A stretch of DNA of 64,000 nt from Paramacrobiotus metropolitanus (GCF_019649055.1 NW_026570251.1:372001-436000), one strand, 5' to 3'; counted from the first letter of the stretch, positions 45,034-57,190 are shown. The notes: generated by a model not told the origin, from the sequence alone. Program-made: numbers and translations.

Positions 45034-47788
45034 TTTTGTACCCCCTACAGCCGTACGTAACGGGTTCGGTACCCCCCACCCCCCATAATTCGAAAAAATT
45101 TTCCTAAAAATTTTAATAGAAAAATCACGAACATTAGCTTTTGCATGACTTCATCGTCATTTGAGTAGTCATCGTCATTTCACTTTAAATACAGCTCAAT
45201 GGGCAAGATACTCATAAGAAAATATTGCTAACATATCGGGGAACGTGTGGGAAGGATAGACTTGGTAAATTTGCGTGTTTTGTACGCTCCAGAAGTAATA
45301 AGATGAAACATTAATCAGCTTAATCAGATAAAAAATATTACGGTCCCTTCTCGTGCCAACTGGGACAATTTTTTCATTTGAATGTATTTCTGTGAGCGAT
45401 GCTCGTCTCCATACATATTGCAAATAAAGTAGAGTATCAGCTTTATCTTTAGTGGTGCCCAAATGTAACGTAACATGCTCGTCACCCACCCCCTACCTAT
45501 GTAACAAAGCCGTAACGCTTCGGCCAGACCACCCCCCCCCACCCATGGCCGTTACGTAACATTTGAACGCTGCCTTACTCAATGCAATAAATGGGTCATC
45601 GTATTACCATTCCTTAATGTGCAACTGCTCACTTTTTACCTACTTTGAGCGTGGTAGGGGCTCGCCTGAATGTTCAAGTTCACACAAACAGGCGAACGTG
45701 AGCATTAAAAGGTGGAGCAACAAGCGCATACTGTATGTATGATCTTGAGCTTCTTGGCTGTGAAATTTAGGAACGTTTAGCTGATGCCATGATTTCAACA
45801 CCGTGACCGGCAGGTCCTCCACCTATAGCCTATAGGGTATAAACTATCCGTAATGGAGTTTGGCTAATGTAGTTGTAATAATAATAATAATAAAGGACGC
45901 TTTTATAAATAATGAAGCGAATCTGTTGCTGGAAATTGCTGATACTTTAAACAAGCATTTATCCAAAAAAACTTGCGCTATAAGTACGAATAATATCCGG
46001 TAATTAACGAATCTGCACCTCCTCGCTTAATAAGCCCCCCCCCCCATTCGCAACGAGCCAGCCTCCCTATAAATTAGAAAAATAATGCCTCGCACCAAAA
46101 TTACCACCCACGAGGGCGTCAATAAATGTCCGCATATTTATTCATAATAATTTCTATGATTTAATGGGAAACCGTTAACGGGCATGAAAATAATTATAGT
46201 GGTGTTCATTGGCAAACAGTTGTAGACAGTGTTTCGGGATGCTGCTTGCAAGGTTGTGCTAATTGAAAATACTGGTAACTACTGCATTAAGTTACAATAG
46301 ACAGAATGCGGAGCTGTTTGAAATATAACGGCCCCTCCGCACACACGGCTCGAAAAATAACACCGCCCATCGAAATAGCGCACCCCTCTCCGAAATAAGT
46401 CCCCCTACAGCGGGACATTTGAACTTTTTTTGCACCCCAGGGGTGAAATTCAATGTTTACGGTAGGTGACCTGCTATCCTATCCTCACTTCGAAACTGTT
46501 CCGACAAATGAACAAAGTAAATGTTTTCTTCAGACTATTTCTATTCAAAGTTTTTGTATTTGTGTTTTTACTTTTGTGTTATTTCAGTGTGTGGTAAGTT
46601 TTATGGCGCACCGAGCCCAGTGCTTTTTAGTGTACATTCGTTTGATGTTTGATAAAGCTGCAAGGGCTGTACACCGCTCTTCTTCTTTATACAATGTCAT
46701 TATTAAACATACCTACCAATTTATTTGCAATGATTTTAAGACGCAATATTTGCAATGATTTTAAGACGCATTTTAAGATAAGGTAAATGGTAATCCAGGT
46801 AGGTCTCCGCAGGCCTCAGCGACTGCTGTTTTTTTCTTATATCGCAAAATATCTAATCCACCGGCCGACCGTTTTCCTCATCAGGAGTTACCGTTTTCTC
46901 CAGTTTTTTTAGAGTTCCAGAAGCTCATACAAAGTGTCCGATTGAAGTTTGTTTAATGTCATGAAAGCTCCAAAGACAAGAATCAGTTTACACGGAGATA
47001 CGATTTTATTTCCGAATATCCCAATCGTCCTTCCTCGCTATAGGTTTGATTAATGCGGGGGGGAGGGGGACGGACTGCAATTGTAATATGACTGCCTCAC
47101 CTGGAAGACATTATTACTACCTTACCGTTGTATTTAGCGTAAAATCATATGTTTTCCTTATCGCTTTCTCCTTTGTTGTATTTAGCGTAGAATCCCATGT
47201 TTTCCTTATCGTGATTTTTTGGTCAAGATATAGAGATATAGTACACTATATTTCGCAACTTAAATTCAAAGAAATAAAAGGTCAACATCAGTAAAGTGAA
47301 GTACTCCCATCAGTGGCTTAAGAATAATTGAACTTTTTATCGGTTACGAAGTTAACTTAATAGCTTGATATTCGTTCTCCAAATACAGCTGCTTAAGAAC
47401 CACTGGGATTCCAAAACTAATATTTTACACGAACTCCGCATGACCATTTTAATACAACGCTTATAATTTGCGAACGCTTTGCTAGTAAAGCAAAGCCCCT
47501 TATGGTTGGAGGATTTCTTGGCCAACTTTTCTTGACCGGTTTGCCAATAAAGATTTGCTCACAGCCCACGATTCCGAGGTCATGACCAATACACATTACA
47601 CGAACTGCTGCTAGGAAAAAAGGGTTTCCAATTCAGGATTCTTCTCAGCAAGTTGTTTCTCACGAACAATCGAGCCGAGAAGAACCCTGAATTACACTGT
47701 AATCCAGACTTTCAGAAGGATCCTTTGGCTTCAGTGCACATCGCGAAGCCGCTGTCTATTTCGTCCCAACCCGAGCTCAGTGCGGACC
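45034..47788. other. Gene-free stretch with small repeats
   Basis: No gene supported over 2.7 kb. Contains C-runs near 45530 and 46028, an (ATA/AAT)n microsatellite near 45873-45893, a 23-bp direct repeat (ATTTGCAATGATTTTAAGACGC) near 46728 and 46750, and a 36-bp direct repeat at 47128-47163 and 47176-47211 (TTGTATTTAGCGTA to TTTTCCTTATCG). Confidence 0.55.
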
Positions 47789-49138
47789 TCATGGATCAGC
47801 CGCCACTTCCGTTTCGCCGGCTGCGGTCGAACTAGATGAGTGTGCTGGAAACCCAGACAAACTCGGATCAGTGATGCGACCCATAAAGACGGGCACGTTG
47901 GCCATTTCGTCCCAAATGACCATCAAGAACGGACGATCAACAAACACATCCGGTTTTTCATTCAGCATAGTCATACCCCATTCTTTTCTGCAGTAGTCAG
48001 CCGGCGCTGCGTTGATACCGTATTCGTCCAGCTCTGCAAAAAATTTCGCATTACAAAAATTGGTAGCCATACGAAAAGACATCATTAACTTGCCAAAGGT
48101 AACTTGCTGTCGGAATTGGCTGACACACATTTGCCGGCTGTCTTCCTCTGAGATCTCGGGACAAAACGGGGTGGATGGTTCATTAGATCTTTTCAGACCC
48201 AACGCTATCCGAACCGGCTGCAAATTCACATCACAACTGATACGGAACTTTGGTATCACAATGTACGCAAGGTCTTGCGCGCTTTTCCGTCGCCATTCTA
48301 ACAATTTCTCGATGGTCAGTTGTTTTTCTAAGCTGTCTAATTCGTCAGTACGCTTTGCCGGTAAGAGCAGCATAACGGTGAATTTTCCCTCGACGATGTC
48401 GAGCAGGATCATTTGCGGATCGTCTTCGCGTCGTTCGTTGCTGCCAAACAACCATCGTATTATGCCATTCTCGTTCCTCATAAACTCCACGGTTTTTTCC
48501 TCATTATTTGCACAGTAGAATGTTCCGCTTATTGTATCTGCTTTTTCGAACGGAAATTCCCATTGTCCGGTGAAATCGACTATATTCACCCAGTGTAGCT
48601 GCGCTTCACATTTAAAATGCGTCAACAACAGGGTAATTTTTCCGTCGATAAACTGACCCGTTGTCTCAAACGTTTTCTCAAGGAACCGTTCAACTGTCGT
48701 TTTTATAAACCCGGCTTTAACAGCTCTTTCAATTGCTTTCTCGGGCTGAGGTTCCAAACGGCAGTTATCATCGTAAAACGCAACGCTGCCACCGCTCATC
48801 GCACCGTCCGGGGTCGCCGCATGTTGATCCAATCCGGGATAACAATTTCCATCAAAATAAAACACATCCGGAGGCATTATGATGGAATGTAGTGGGCCCT
48901 TCAGATCAGGAAATAGAGCCGTCAGGATGACTTCTGCCGCGTAGGGACTTGCAACGAAATTTGCATCGGGAGTGTTCGCCGTGTCCGTGACCGCCTGGAA
49001 CATGGCCACCGCCCAACGGCTGTGCGGGTTTGTACTGAAGTCTTTAGTGAACAGTTTGTATTTTCTTGGCGCTGGCCGCGGAGCTTGCGGAGCTGCACGT
49101 CCCAAACAGCTTTTAATAAGATCCAGAAATTTTCCCAT
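47789..49138 (-). CDS. Serpin 2, intact, with an in-frame GC-AG intron
   Basis: Exon 1 is 49138-48094 and exon 2 is 48033-47789, giving 429 aa. The 60-nt intron starts GCAAGT and ends TTTTTTGCAG. It has no stop and keeps frame, so an unspliced message would encode 449 aa. Serpin markers: VDFTGQWEFPFEKADT near residue 180, KAGFIKTT and LLTHF in the middle, IVIPKFRI before the shutter, the hinge DEYGINAAPADY, the signature VFVDRPFLMVI and strand WDEMANVPVFMGRITDP. The tail of about 25 residues beyond the usual serpin end is Ser/Ala-rich (SGFPAHSSSSTAAGE). There is no signal peptide; the N-terminus MGKFLDLIKSCLGR, basic and Pro-rich after it, is shared with serpin 3 and serpin 5. The hinge has Ile at P14 and Pro at P10, which would hinder loop insertion, so inhibitory function is doubtful. 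Confidence 0.9.
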   Translation of the reverse strand: MGKFLDLIKSCLGRAAPQAPRPAPRKYKLFTKDFSTNPHSRWAVAMFQAVTDTANTPDANFVASPYAAEVILTALFPDLKGPLHSIIMPPDVFYFDGNCYPGLDQHAATPDGAMSGGSVAFYDDNCRLEPQPEKAIERAVKAGFIKTTVERFLEKTFETTGQFIDGKITLLLTHFKCEAQLHWVNIVDFTGQWEFPFEKADTISGTFYCANNEEKTVEFMRNENGIIRWLFGSNERREDDPQMILLDIVEGKFTVMLLLPAKRTDELDSLEKQLTIEKLLEWRRKSAQDLAYIVIPKFRISCDVNLQPVRIALGLKRSNEPSTPFCPEISEEDSRQMCVSQFRQQVTFGKLMMSFRMATNFCNAKFFAELDEYGINAAPADYCRKEWGMTMLNEKPDVFVDRPFLMVIWDEMANVPVFMGRITDPSLSGFPAHSSSSTAAGETEVAADP

Positions 49139-49379
49139 GATTTCCGCAAATGTACGGCGGTGCGTTTTAAGGTTCAGTACTTCGTGAGAATAAGCAACTT
49201 GAACAGTGATTAATGTTTAAAGAAACCTCTAAGCATGATAATATGAGCAGACAGCACGCAAGAAAAGAGAAATTTAAGGTAGATTCACTGTGGCACGGGC
49301 TACAGCTAGGACAGTGAATTATCGTCAGCAGAATTATAGGCACGGTGAGTAGCGGCAAAAACCATCATTTGCATGAGAT

Positions 49380-49520
49380 ATGAAGACTGATCTCCCACTC
49401 ACAAACTCACGTAAAAACAGCGGCATGCCACGCGATGTTGCATATGAACGGGAGCCTGCAGGAATGGATCGATATAACGTGTACTCGTACAGCCGCACAT
49501 ACCGGCAGTTTTGGCATGCA
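49380..49520 (-). promoter_or_regulatory. 5' flank shared with serpin 5
   Basis: About 250-380 bp upstream of the serpin 2 ATG. The segment with TCACAAACT, TGCCACGCG and GATCGATATA resembles 59965-60050, about 310-400 bp upstream of the serpin 5 ATG, in the same order and spacing. The nearer flanks do not match. The similarity could be a conserved regulatory segment or simply residue of the duplication. Confidence 0.4.
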
Positions 49521-49529
49521 GTGGTGTAA

Positions 49530-49722
49530 AACTTATACATGTACAGATACACGAACTTATACAGAAACATGTACAGATACATAAACTTATACAGATTCGT
49601 GTACAGATACACGAATAATTAATATTTATGTGCAGTCATGTACAGAATCCATGTACAGTTACATGAATTTTTCGATTATATATACAGATACATGCACAGC
49701 TACATGAACCTAAACGATACAT
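49530..49722. repeat. ACATGTACAGATAC tandem repeat
   Basis: Degenerate tandem units of about 24 bp, ACATGTACAGATACATGAACTTAT-like, shown here by the words CATGTACAGATACACGAACT (49538), ACATGTACAGATACATAAAC (49568) and GTGTACAGATACACGAATA (49600). The array loosens toward 49720. It creates a spurious Tyr-rich frame. Confidence 0.75.
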
Positions 49723-50162
49723 GTTATAACTAAGTTATAAGCCGACATGGCACTCATAATTTCCGCTGTTGTTTAAGTGGTATTAGTACGCCCATGGAAG
49801 TTATTAATTTTGGTGGCAGTACTTATACATGATCAGACAAATAGTGAACATATTAATCAATCGTTTTACTGTCGCATTTGTTCACGTTTTACTTACATGC
49901 CCACAAAATAATTAAAACTGTATTACTCCATGAGTTGACTTAACTTTACGCATAAACCGAATACACTGGCATACATGGTACAGCTCTCATGCAAGTACCA
50001 TCATACACTGTCATATCAGCATACAGTGCTGATATCGCATGTGTATTGTAAAACAGGCTTGCAGATAAGCCAGCCAAAATAATCTTCAGCTGTATAAGGA
50101 GCAAGATCCATGCGGCCATGCATGAATGCTAGGTGGAGGCTGCCAACGGTGAGGGGTGCACC

Positions 50163-51465
50163 TTATTTCCCGGTTTCGCCAATATAATCCCTAAGCGTAA
50201 TGCGAGCAATACAGACGGGAATATTGGTCATTTCGTTCCAGATCACTAACAAGAACGGACGATTCGCCAGGAAATCCGGTTTATCGATATCATGGAAATT
50301 AATGTACCGTTTGTTGCAATTTGGAGCCGGAGCTGCTGCTACACCATCTTCGTTCGGCTCTGCAAACATCAACAGGAATTGCTTTAAAAAGTGCTGTTCA
50401 CTACCGAATCTGATCACACGAACGCATAAGCAACCTCACCCAAGACACATTGGAATTGGATTTCCTTGACAAACAGCGGTCTCGCTTGTTCCTCCAACAA
50501 ATCGGCCGAATTTGTGGCTGACGGTGTTATTTGTCCAGACTCAACGCTTCCGGAACCGGTGGCAAATTCCCTTCACAAGAGACACTAAACCTGGGTCCTA
50601 GGTACAGCAATGTACGCAACGTCGGCTGTGCTTTTCCGTCGCCACTGTAGCAATTTTTCGATGGTCAGCGCTTGTTCCAAGCTGTCTCCTCCCACGGAAC
50701 CCTTCCCCGGCAATATTATCAAAACGCTGATTTTTCCCTCGACAATATTGAGGATAACCATCTGCGGATCGTCTGTCTCGGGTTCTTTGCCACCGCGATT
50801 GAACTGACGAATGACGGCAACTTTGTTCCGCATGAATTTCATGCTCTTCCCAACGTTTTTCGGACAGTAAAACGTCCCTGTTTTTGTCTCTGCTTTGTCG
50901 AACGGAAATTCCCACCGACCAAAAAATTCGCTAATATTCGCCGGCGTTTCGGGTTCAAAGCAAGGCAGTAGCTTCGTTATTTTTCCAGTAGACTTTCGCA
51001 CTTCAGTCTGATAAGAAGTCATTTTGAAGGAAGTGTTTCGGCAGATTTTTGCGATCCTAGATTTGTTGCGTATTCGGATGTCTCCTCGTACTGAGTAGCC
51101 GAAGAACGACTGTCATCGAAACTTGCAACGTTGACGGGATTATACGCCTCCTGACGTTTAGGTATCTGCGAAAAATCACCTTCCTCATGGCCAGAAAGTT
51201 CTATTAGAGTTGACTGCAGATTGCCGTCGAAATCCGGAATCCGCTTTGTCATGACGATTTCCCCCGATTCTAAATTGATAAAGATACCGGCATCGGGCGC
51301 GTTCGCCGTCGCGGCGATAGTCTGGTACAGGGAGACAGCAAATCGGCTTCGCGAAGTGACATTGAAGTCCGTCGTAAAGGGTCGGAATTCGATTGGCGTC
51401 CGCCTCGGGGGTTTGAGTTTCGTGCGCTCTAAGCAATTTTTGATAATTTCTGTAAATTTCCCCAT
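50163..51465 (-). pseudogene. Serpin 3, frame-broken copy
   Basis: The start codon at 51465 gives MGKFTEIIKNCLERTKLK and a serpin N-terminal half to about 51020, where the frame breaks in the segment KSAETLPSK/MTSYQTEVRK. The middle (51022-50585) has EFFGRWEFPFDKAETKTGTF, MVILNIVEGKISVLIILPG and LLQWRRKS, and stops after VAYIAVPR. A further frame holds the pre-hinge block ITPSATNSADLL and FVKEIQFQ. The last part (about 50400-50163) reads FLANRPFLLVIWNEMTNIPV and then CIARITLRDY. The hinge motif DExG is degraded to NEDGVAAAP. At least three breaks are needed, so this is a pseudogene rather than one sequencing error. It sits between serpin 2 and the dermatopontin-like gene on the same strand. 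Confidence 0.85.
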
Positions 51466-52315
51466 GGCTTGCCGCAGTTCTGCAGGCCGCAGTCACCATA
51501 GAGTCACAAATCACTCGTCTAAAATCACCAATAACCCACGAAATCCGGTTTATCAATATCATAGAATTCAGTATACGTAAGCCATGGAAACGGGCAAACA
51601 TTCAACAAGTAAAAAACCAGTTTTAGAATAGTTGTAAACAAACAGTCTAGGCAGGCATCTGCATTAACTTTCCGATCACAAAACCAATAATTATGGCCGA
51701 TTCCAGCTTGTGAACGCTTGAAAATACCAAAGAAAAAAAATTTCAGGTATTATAGCTCATTGGAAACTAACACTTTTTCGAAAAGGGTGTACTAGACGTA
51801 CACTACCGAATAACAGAGTGTGTTGGGACAGCTACCTAGTCGCACAAAAGCGCCGAGATTTTACAGTGTAACAGGTGCCGTTGTGCTGACATCATCACAT
51901 CGGTCCAAATCTGGTAACAATTTATTGCTCGGTTGCCGGAAAAATTCGGAATAGTTCTTTGGAATCTGAATGGAAGCTAGGGCGTCCTGATAAAGGTCGA
52001 TGTCTTCTTCGGCCGCGTCGACCGAGCGCTGCACACGAATTGTCATTGGATCTGGCGGAGGAAATTTACCAGCTCCACCAAAACCAAGTCGACAGCACTG
52101 AATCCATTCTATATGAAACTGTAAAATTCAAAACTGATTACGGGTTCGGACAAAACTGAACTTCAACATTTAAAAAAAAATAATTTCGGATTGTTTCTTT
52201 CAGTACACGTTTACACAGATCAGCCTTGAAAAATGCGATCTGATGTACACTAATAGTTCTTTGAGTTAAAACTGCCATTAACACTACTAATTACTAAATA
52301 TTATCAATTTATTCG
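51466..52315. other. Gene-free stretch
   Basis: No gene supported. The minus-strand frame at 51861-52046 and plus-strand frame at 51959-52159 overlap and have no motif. This is the 3' side of the dermatopontin-like gene and the 5' side of serpin 3. Confidence 0.5.
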
Positions 52316-54462
52316 TTACATCAGTGACCGGGCATTCAACAAATCACGGCTGTTAGAAAGGTCAAACATTGCCTCTTTATCGTATGGGTTGATCTTTTTC
52401 GATAAGCCCGTCAAGATATAGCCGGTGGCACAGTATACGATGATGTTGTTTTGAGCATCCTGAAAAGCCGGAACGTGTAACACGGAACAAAGGTCACCAG
52501 ATATGGTGTGCGATAATACTTACGTAGTACTCCCAGTACTGGTCATGCGTTGGCATACTGAAAATGAGCACGTTTAGTGATTTATTATGCGTACAGAGTA
52601 TAACAGATTGCATTTTTTTCTAACTTTTAAAAAATTTAATTTATCCACTAACGTTGGCCTACTGCTGGGGTCTGACCTTTACGGAATTAAAACTGGTATT
52701 AATTATTGATTTGTAAATAGACTGTAAGTTGTGACGTACTAGTAGCAGCTCTGGTAATCGATGTAATATCCCGGTGGCACTTTGCAACACTTATACAGCT
52801 GAGTACCATCCTGCCCCGCTCGGGACACCAGAAACTGGGCATCATCGTCCCAGAATCCTGCAAAAATAAGTCCATCAGAAACATGGCCAATCAAGCTACA
52901 CCAAAAGAAAAGCTATAAAGCTCCGACACTGCTTCTTGCCTGTAATAAATGAATTCACAGAGAGGTGCATGTGCTGAGGATTGAAGCAAAAAAACTGGAC
53001 CGTGTAATTTCTCAGGAAGCATCTGCATAAAAAACGTTGTGTGCTATGCGAACAAAAAAAAATATTGCGCTCTCACATTGGATAAAAAGGGTACATTCCG
53101 GTTGTGGGCGGTTTGAATGGAAACATAAATTTGCACCATACGGCTGACAATATCTGTAGGCAAGCGTGTTCAGCAGTACTCGTATATGACGTACAGATAA
53201 GTGGAGTACCGTGCCGGTAAAGTTTTGAAGTGAGTCGATTGATTACTCATACCTTGAAGTCGCTGACAAAATCCCTGAAAAGAAAAAATTAATAATAGAT
53301 GGCAAGATTTCGGCTTAGTTGTGTGCAGTAAATCGTAACAACAGACACGTAAATAGAAAGCTTAACTGCAGCCTAAAAGATTTGTTTTTGGAACTGGGAA
53401 TTATGAAATATCACTACATTACTGATGACAGAAGTCTGTAGTCGTCACCCTGAATAATTATAGTTCAGTAAGTTATTTTGTTAAAAAGTAAGCATACAGC
53501 AAACTCTTATCAAAAAGTCTTTATTAGTCCTGTTAATGAATAACGACTGACACAGTGTTTTGCCAAAATAAAATAACACAGAGATTAATCTCAGAAAAAA
53601 TACTGTTCCAGTTACCATAGAGTTGTTTTAATTATCGCATTGCCGGTACTAAAGGTATGTAGGCACGATTATCATATTACATTGTAGTTAAAAGATTTTT
53701 TCGTTGAACTTACTGTATTCCGACAATAGCTTCTCCATCAAGACATTCCACATGCCACTTTCGTTCTATAAAGAGTTGATTGTTAACTTTAAACCAGTAT
53801 TCAATATAAAACCTTGAATATTAGTGATCGAGCGACTCCCACCTGGGTGAACCTTTCCCGAATGCGCACGGAAAGTTTGTATCATCGTATCCCCCTGGAA
53901 AATTGCGTAACACGTCGTTACCAAGGCATACAGAGCTATAAAAATTTTTCTTGTGCTGCTTGTCAACCATGCTTGTCATTCATGCTTGTCAATCATGCAG
54001 TTTGTGCAATTTTTAAATCAAATGAAACCATGTGGTTTTCGAATACATAGGAGTTTTTTTAATATCGCAGTCACACGTATATGTTTTACAGGAATCATAT
54101 TGAGAAACTGTACAAAAGATCTTGTTATAAATCCTAAGTTTCATACACGAGTGTAATTATATACTCGTGTAATTATTATATACGAGTGTAATTACATGTA
54201 TATACTTTATACTTCTGTGTATTTGTGCATATGCAATATGTTGCTTGCCAGATTTGGTGATTTAATGCCAAACGAGGAAAGTTACTTTCGTACGGGAAAC
54301 TTTTGAAACAGGAAATAAATGCCGATAACTTACAGATCCGAATGCCAGGTATGTTCCATAATAGCGAAGAGTACCCAAAACGGGAGTAACAATTATTAGG
54401 CTGATACATATAATTAATACCGCCCGGGTAAGATATAAATTTAGATGGTAGCGACTTGACAT
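52316..54462 (-). CDS. Secreted Cys/Tyr-rich protein, dermatopontin-like (tentative), 7 small exons
   Basis: Exon 1 (54462-54334) encodes a clear signal peptide, AVLIICISLIIVTPVLG. Exon 2 (53894-53843) and exon 3 (53765-53714) join as QTFRAHSGKVHPERKWHVEC then LDGEAIVGIQ. A 22-nt exon (53274-53253) follows. Exons 5-7 (52857-52740, 52557-52524, 52459-52316) read in one frame: FWDDDAQFLVSRAGQDG, QLYKCCKVPPGYYIDY, QSCYYMPTHDQYWEYY, then IIVYCATGYILTGLSKKINP, and stop. All introns have GT-AG ends. The repeated pattern of R-x-W-x-x-x-C, G-x-x-I-x-G and CC resembles dermatopontin-type extracellular matrix proteins; this is a pattern judgement, not a confirmed family. One step is unresolved: the reading frame of exons 1-4 enters exon 5 one base out, so a small exon is missing from my model or there is a frame break. 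It is located inside the serpin array, transcribed in the same direction. Confidence 0.68.
53963..53999. repeat. Short CATGCTTGTCA direct repeat
   Basis: Three copies of a 13-15-bp unit, CATGCTTGTCAAC/ATTCATGCTTGTCA, inside the first intron of the dermatopontin-like gene. Confidence 0.6.
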
Positions 54463-56377
54463 TTCTTAGTAACAGATATAAAAAAGTTGGAAAAACTGTT
54501 CTTTTGGACAGATTGCCAGTGAATCATTTGTTTGGTGAGCGGTTCTGTCAGTTTGCTACAACGATAATCATTTTGCACAGCAGTTTGACACCGAATCTGA
54601 TGAGCAGGACCAGACATTGTACACTAATAATCATCGATGCCGGCGTAGCTTATCGATATTGTCGGCATCGGCTGTGAATGAAAATTGTGCCCGTTCTCAC
54701 GCAGTCACATCAATCGCAGCAACGGAGATTAATTGGCGGAGTGATGCTACTGTTAAATGCCGTAAGTGCCCCCTAGCACGATTGCTATACTCAGTAAAGT
54801 TCAGAAACAAACTATCAGTGGAGTTGAAAACAATATGCCGCAAATCTCTTTGGTTATGATGAATTCTCAAGCACCCACTTTTAAAATTTTATCAAGTTCA
54901 AGTTCACTGAATGCTTAGACAGATTATAGCGTATGAAAGAGACTAAGTAGCTATATGCATGTGAGGTCATTCATGCAATACGATTGTAGTCACTGCACGT
55001 TTGCTTGTGTCAATTAAAAGCTGCCATTGTACGGTACTGCCAAGTCAGTAAACTCGGTATATTATGCTAACCAATATTCACCGCGCACTGCCCCGGCATA
55101 CTGCCTCATAGGTGCTGGTAAAATTAAATCTCCAAATCTATTTTTTTTTAACTGAAAGCTGTTGTAAAAGTTCTCTTCCAGCTTAAACCGCGAAAAAAAC
55201 GCGATTTGTCAGTATACAGGTTATAATTCTCGCGCTCACTCTACTAAATGTGTCGAATTTGGTCGTTTTCCCCTTTTGTATAAAGTATACGCAACCATAC
55301 AATCGGCGATGCGTGTGCGCTTACTTGGGCATGAATCGTTTAATTTGTCCAGAATTTATATAAAAAAGTCAGTAAATTTAAACTGGCACCTTTTTAGATC
55401 AGCAAATTAAAAGGTTTAAACTTTTACTTCTACAAAATTAAAACAGCCGCTCACTAGCCAGTTAGCAGCAATAACACAAACGATGCTGATAGTGGATGGC
55501 TTCATTTCAAAAAATCGTTAACAATTTAAGGTGCTCAAAAACATGACTTAGGAGTAAGAACGCTCGTTTACAGTCATTTGAAAGCAGCTGTAAAAAAACT
55601 GACCGTAGTAATCGTCAAATGGGCTGACCTTTCGATACTGTCCGAGCAAAAGTAAGGACAGTGATTAATTAGCATTTACGGTCCTAAAATTAATAACTCC
55701 GAATAATACGGAATAAATTATGTAGTTTCTTCAGGTCAGAAAATGCCAAACCGACTGAACTGCTCAGATCGGAAAATTCATAATCCCTACAAAAAAACAC
55801 CATAAAAATAAACGGCGTCCTCGTCGGCAATGAATTATAAAGGCTAATTTTATGATACTAATGATCGGAATCAGTGCAAAAAGGGCTGTTCACAATGGAA
55901 ATAACCATATATAGAAAAATTTATTAATTACATAAATTGCAAAGTGTGACCGCTGTAGTACATCGACTCAAAGAACAGTTTAAAAAATAAAAACTGCTTC
56001 ATAAACTACTATCAGTCCGAAGAAGACGAGTATTAATTTGGAGACACCGTTTTTTTTACAACGACAGCGACTGTTTTTTATCAACACAGGTATATCTGAT
56101 CGGTGCATGAAATAATATAAAATGCAAAACTCAACAATATTAATGTTCGGTTAAAACTGCTGCTAATATCATGAAAAATGGGCACTGCTGAAAATTTATT
56201 AAAACTCTTGGAGCATGGAAAGCCATAACGATGAACTACCGTTGCTCGTTAAAGGAAGTACATTGCTTATTGCATTGGTTCGTACCAGGGTAACGGCCGA
56301 AACATTTGACTTCCTGCCTTTACTTCAATAAACCATCTTCAAAAATACGAATTTCTGCAATTACAAGTTCGCTTTTG
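54463..56377. other. Gene-free stretch
   Basis: About 1.9 kb of AT-rich sequence. The short frames at 54456-54859 (+) have no motif. It contains the upstream region of the dermatopontin-like gene and the 3' flank of serpin 4. Confidence 0.5.
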
Positions 56378-57190
56378 CTAGGCACCACTGCAGCTGGGAT
56401 CCATGATGCGGCCGATAAAAACGGGAACGTTGGCAATTTCGTTCCAGATGATCACCAGAAACGGACGGTTGGCATTGAAATCTGGCCGCGACAGCCAGCA
56501 ACTTTTATATCCGATCTCGCAGAACGTGGCCGCAGAAGCCTTCACACCACACTCATCCAACGCTGAAAACAAATACAGTGTTTTAACTGTTCTGTTGGCA
56601 GAAACAAGATTTCACAAGCGCGTGACAATCTTACCAATGACCACTTCCTGCCGGAACTGGTCGACCTTCTTCGGTCCTCCATCGTCCTCAAACATGCGTT
56701 CAAAGTTGGTCCCGGAAAACACGAACATTTCATGCAAACCCATCGCTTTAGCGGCCGGGATCATGTCAACACCGCAACGAATTGTGAATTTCGGTATAAT
56801 GATATGTAAATTACCTTCGACACTTTTCTGCCGCCAGGTCAATAGTTTTTCAGCGGTCAGCATTTTCTCCAGACCAGCTATGCCGCCAGTGTTTCCCGTT
56901 GGCAGAAGGAGCATAACACTGAATTTTTTGTCGATGACGTTGAGGATAATCAGATGTGGGTCTCCGACTTCGACGTTATCCTGATGATGCAAAACGTTGT
57001 ACGATCGAACGAAAGCATACCTGTTTTCCGTAAATTCCACGGTCCGCACAACATTATTCGGACAATAAAACGTTCCGATTTCTGTGTCATGCTCCTTGAA
57101 CGGAACTTCCCAATCCCCCGAAAAATCGACGATATTCACCAGGATCAATATCGTCGTAGGATCGACTGCCTTGACCAACTCTGTTATTTT
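56378..57190 (-). pseudogene. Serpin 4, 5'-truncated
   Basis: The recognisable sequence begins at KITELVKAVDPTT (about 57190), immediately after an in-frame stop. It continues with VDFSGDWEVPFKEHDTEIGT, HLIILNVIDKKFSVMLLLP, LLTWRQKS and IIIPKFTIRCGVD. The donor ATTG|GTAAGA at 56634 and acceptor TTTTCAG at 56563 define a 72-nt intron, which contains a stop and so cannot be read through. The last exon (56562-56378) has the hinge LDECGVKASAATFC, signature FNANRPFLVII and strand WNEIANVPVFIGRIMDP. About 150 N-terminal residues are missing, and nothing serpin-like lies upstream. AG|AGTTGG at the break could be a real acceptor, so a distant first exon cannot be excluded. Its hinge is closest to an inhibitory serpin among the copies here and pairs it with the 40.4-kb relic. 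Confidence 0.8.

Noticed and set aside
49334-49612. Tyr/Phe-rich open frame (MYLYTNLYKF...)
   Set aside because: By-product of the ACATGTACAGATAC tandem repeat, no independent evidence of coding.
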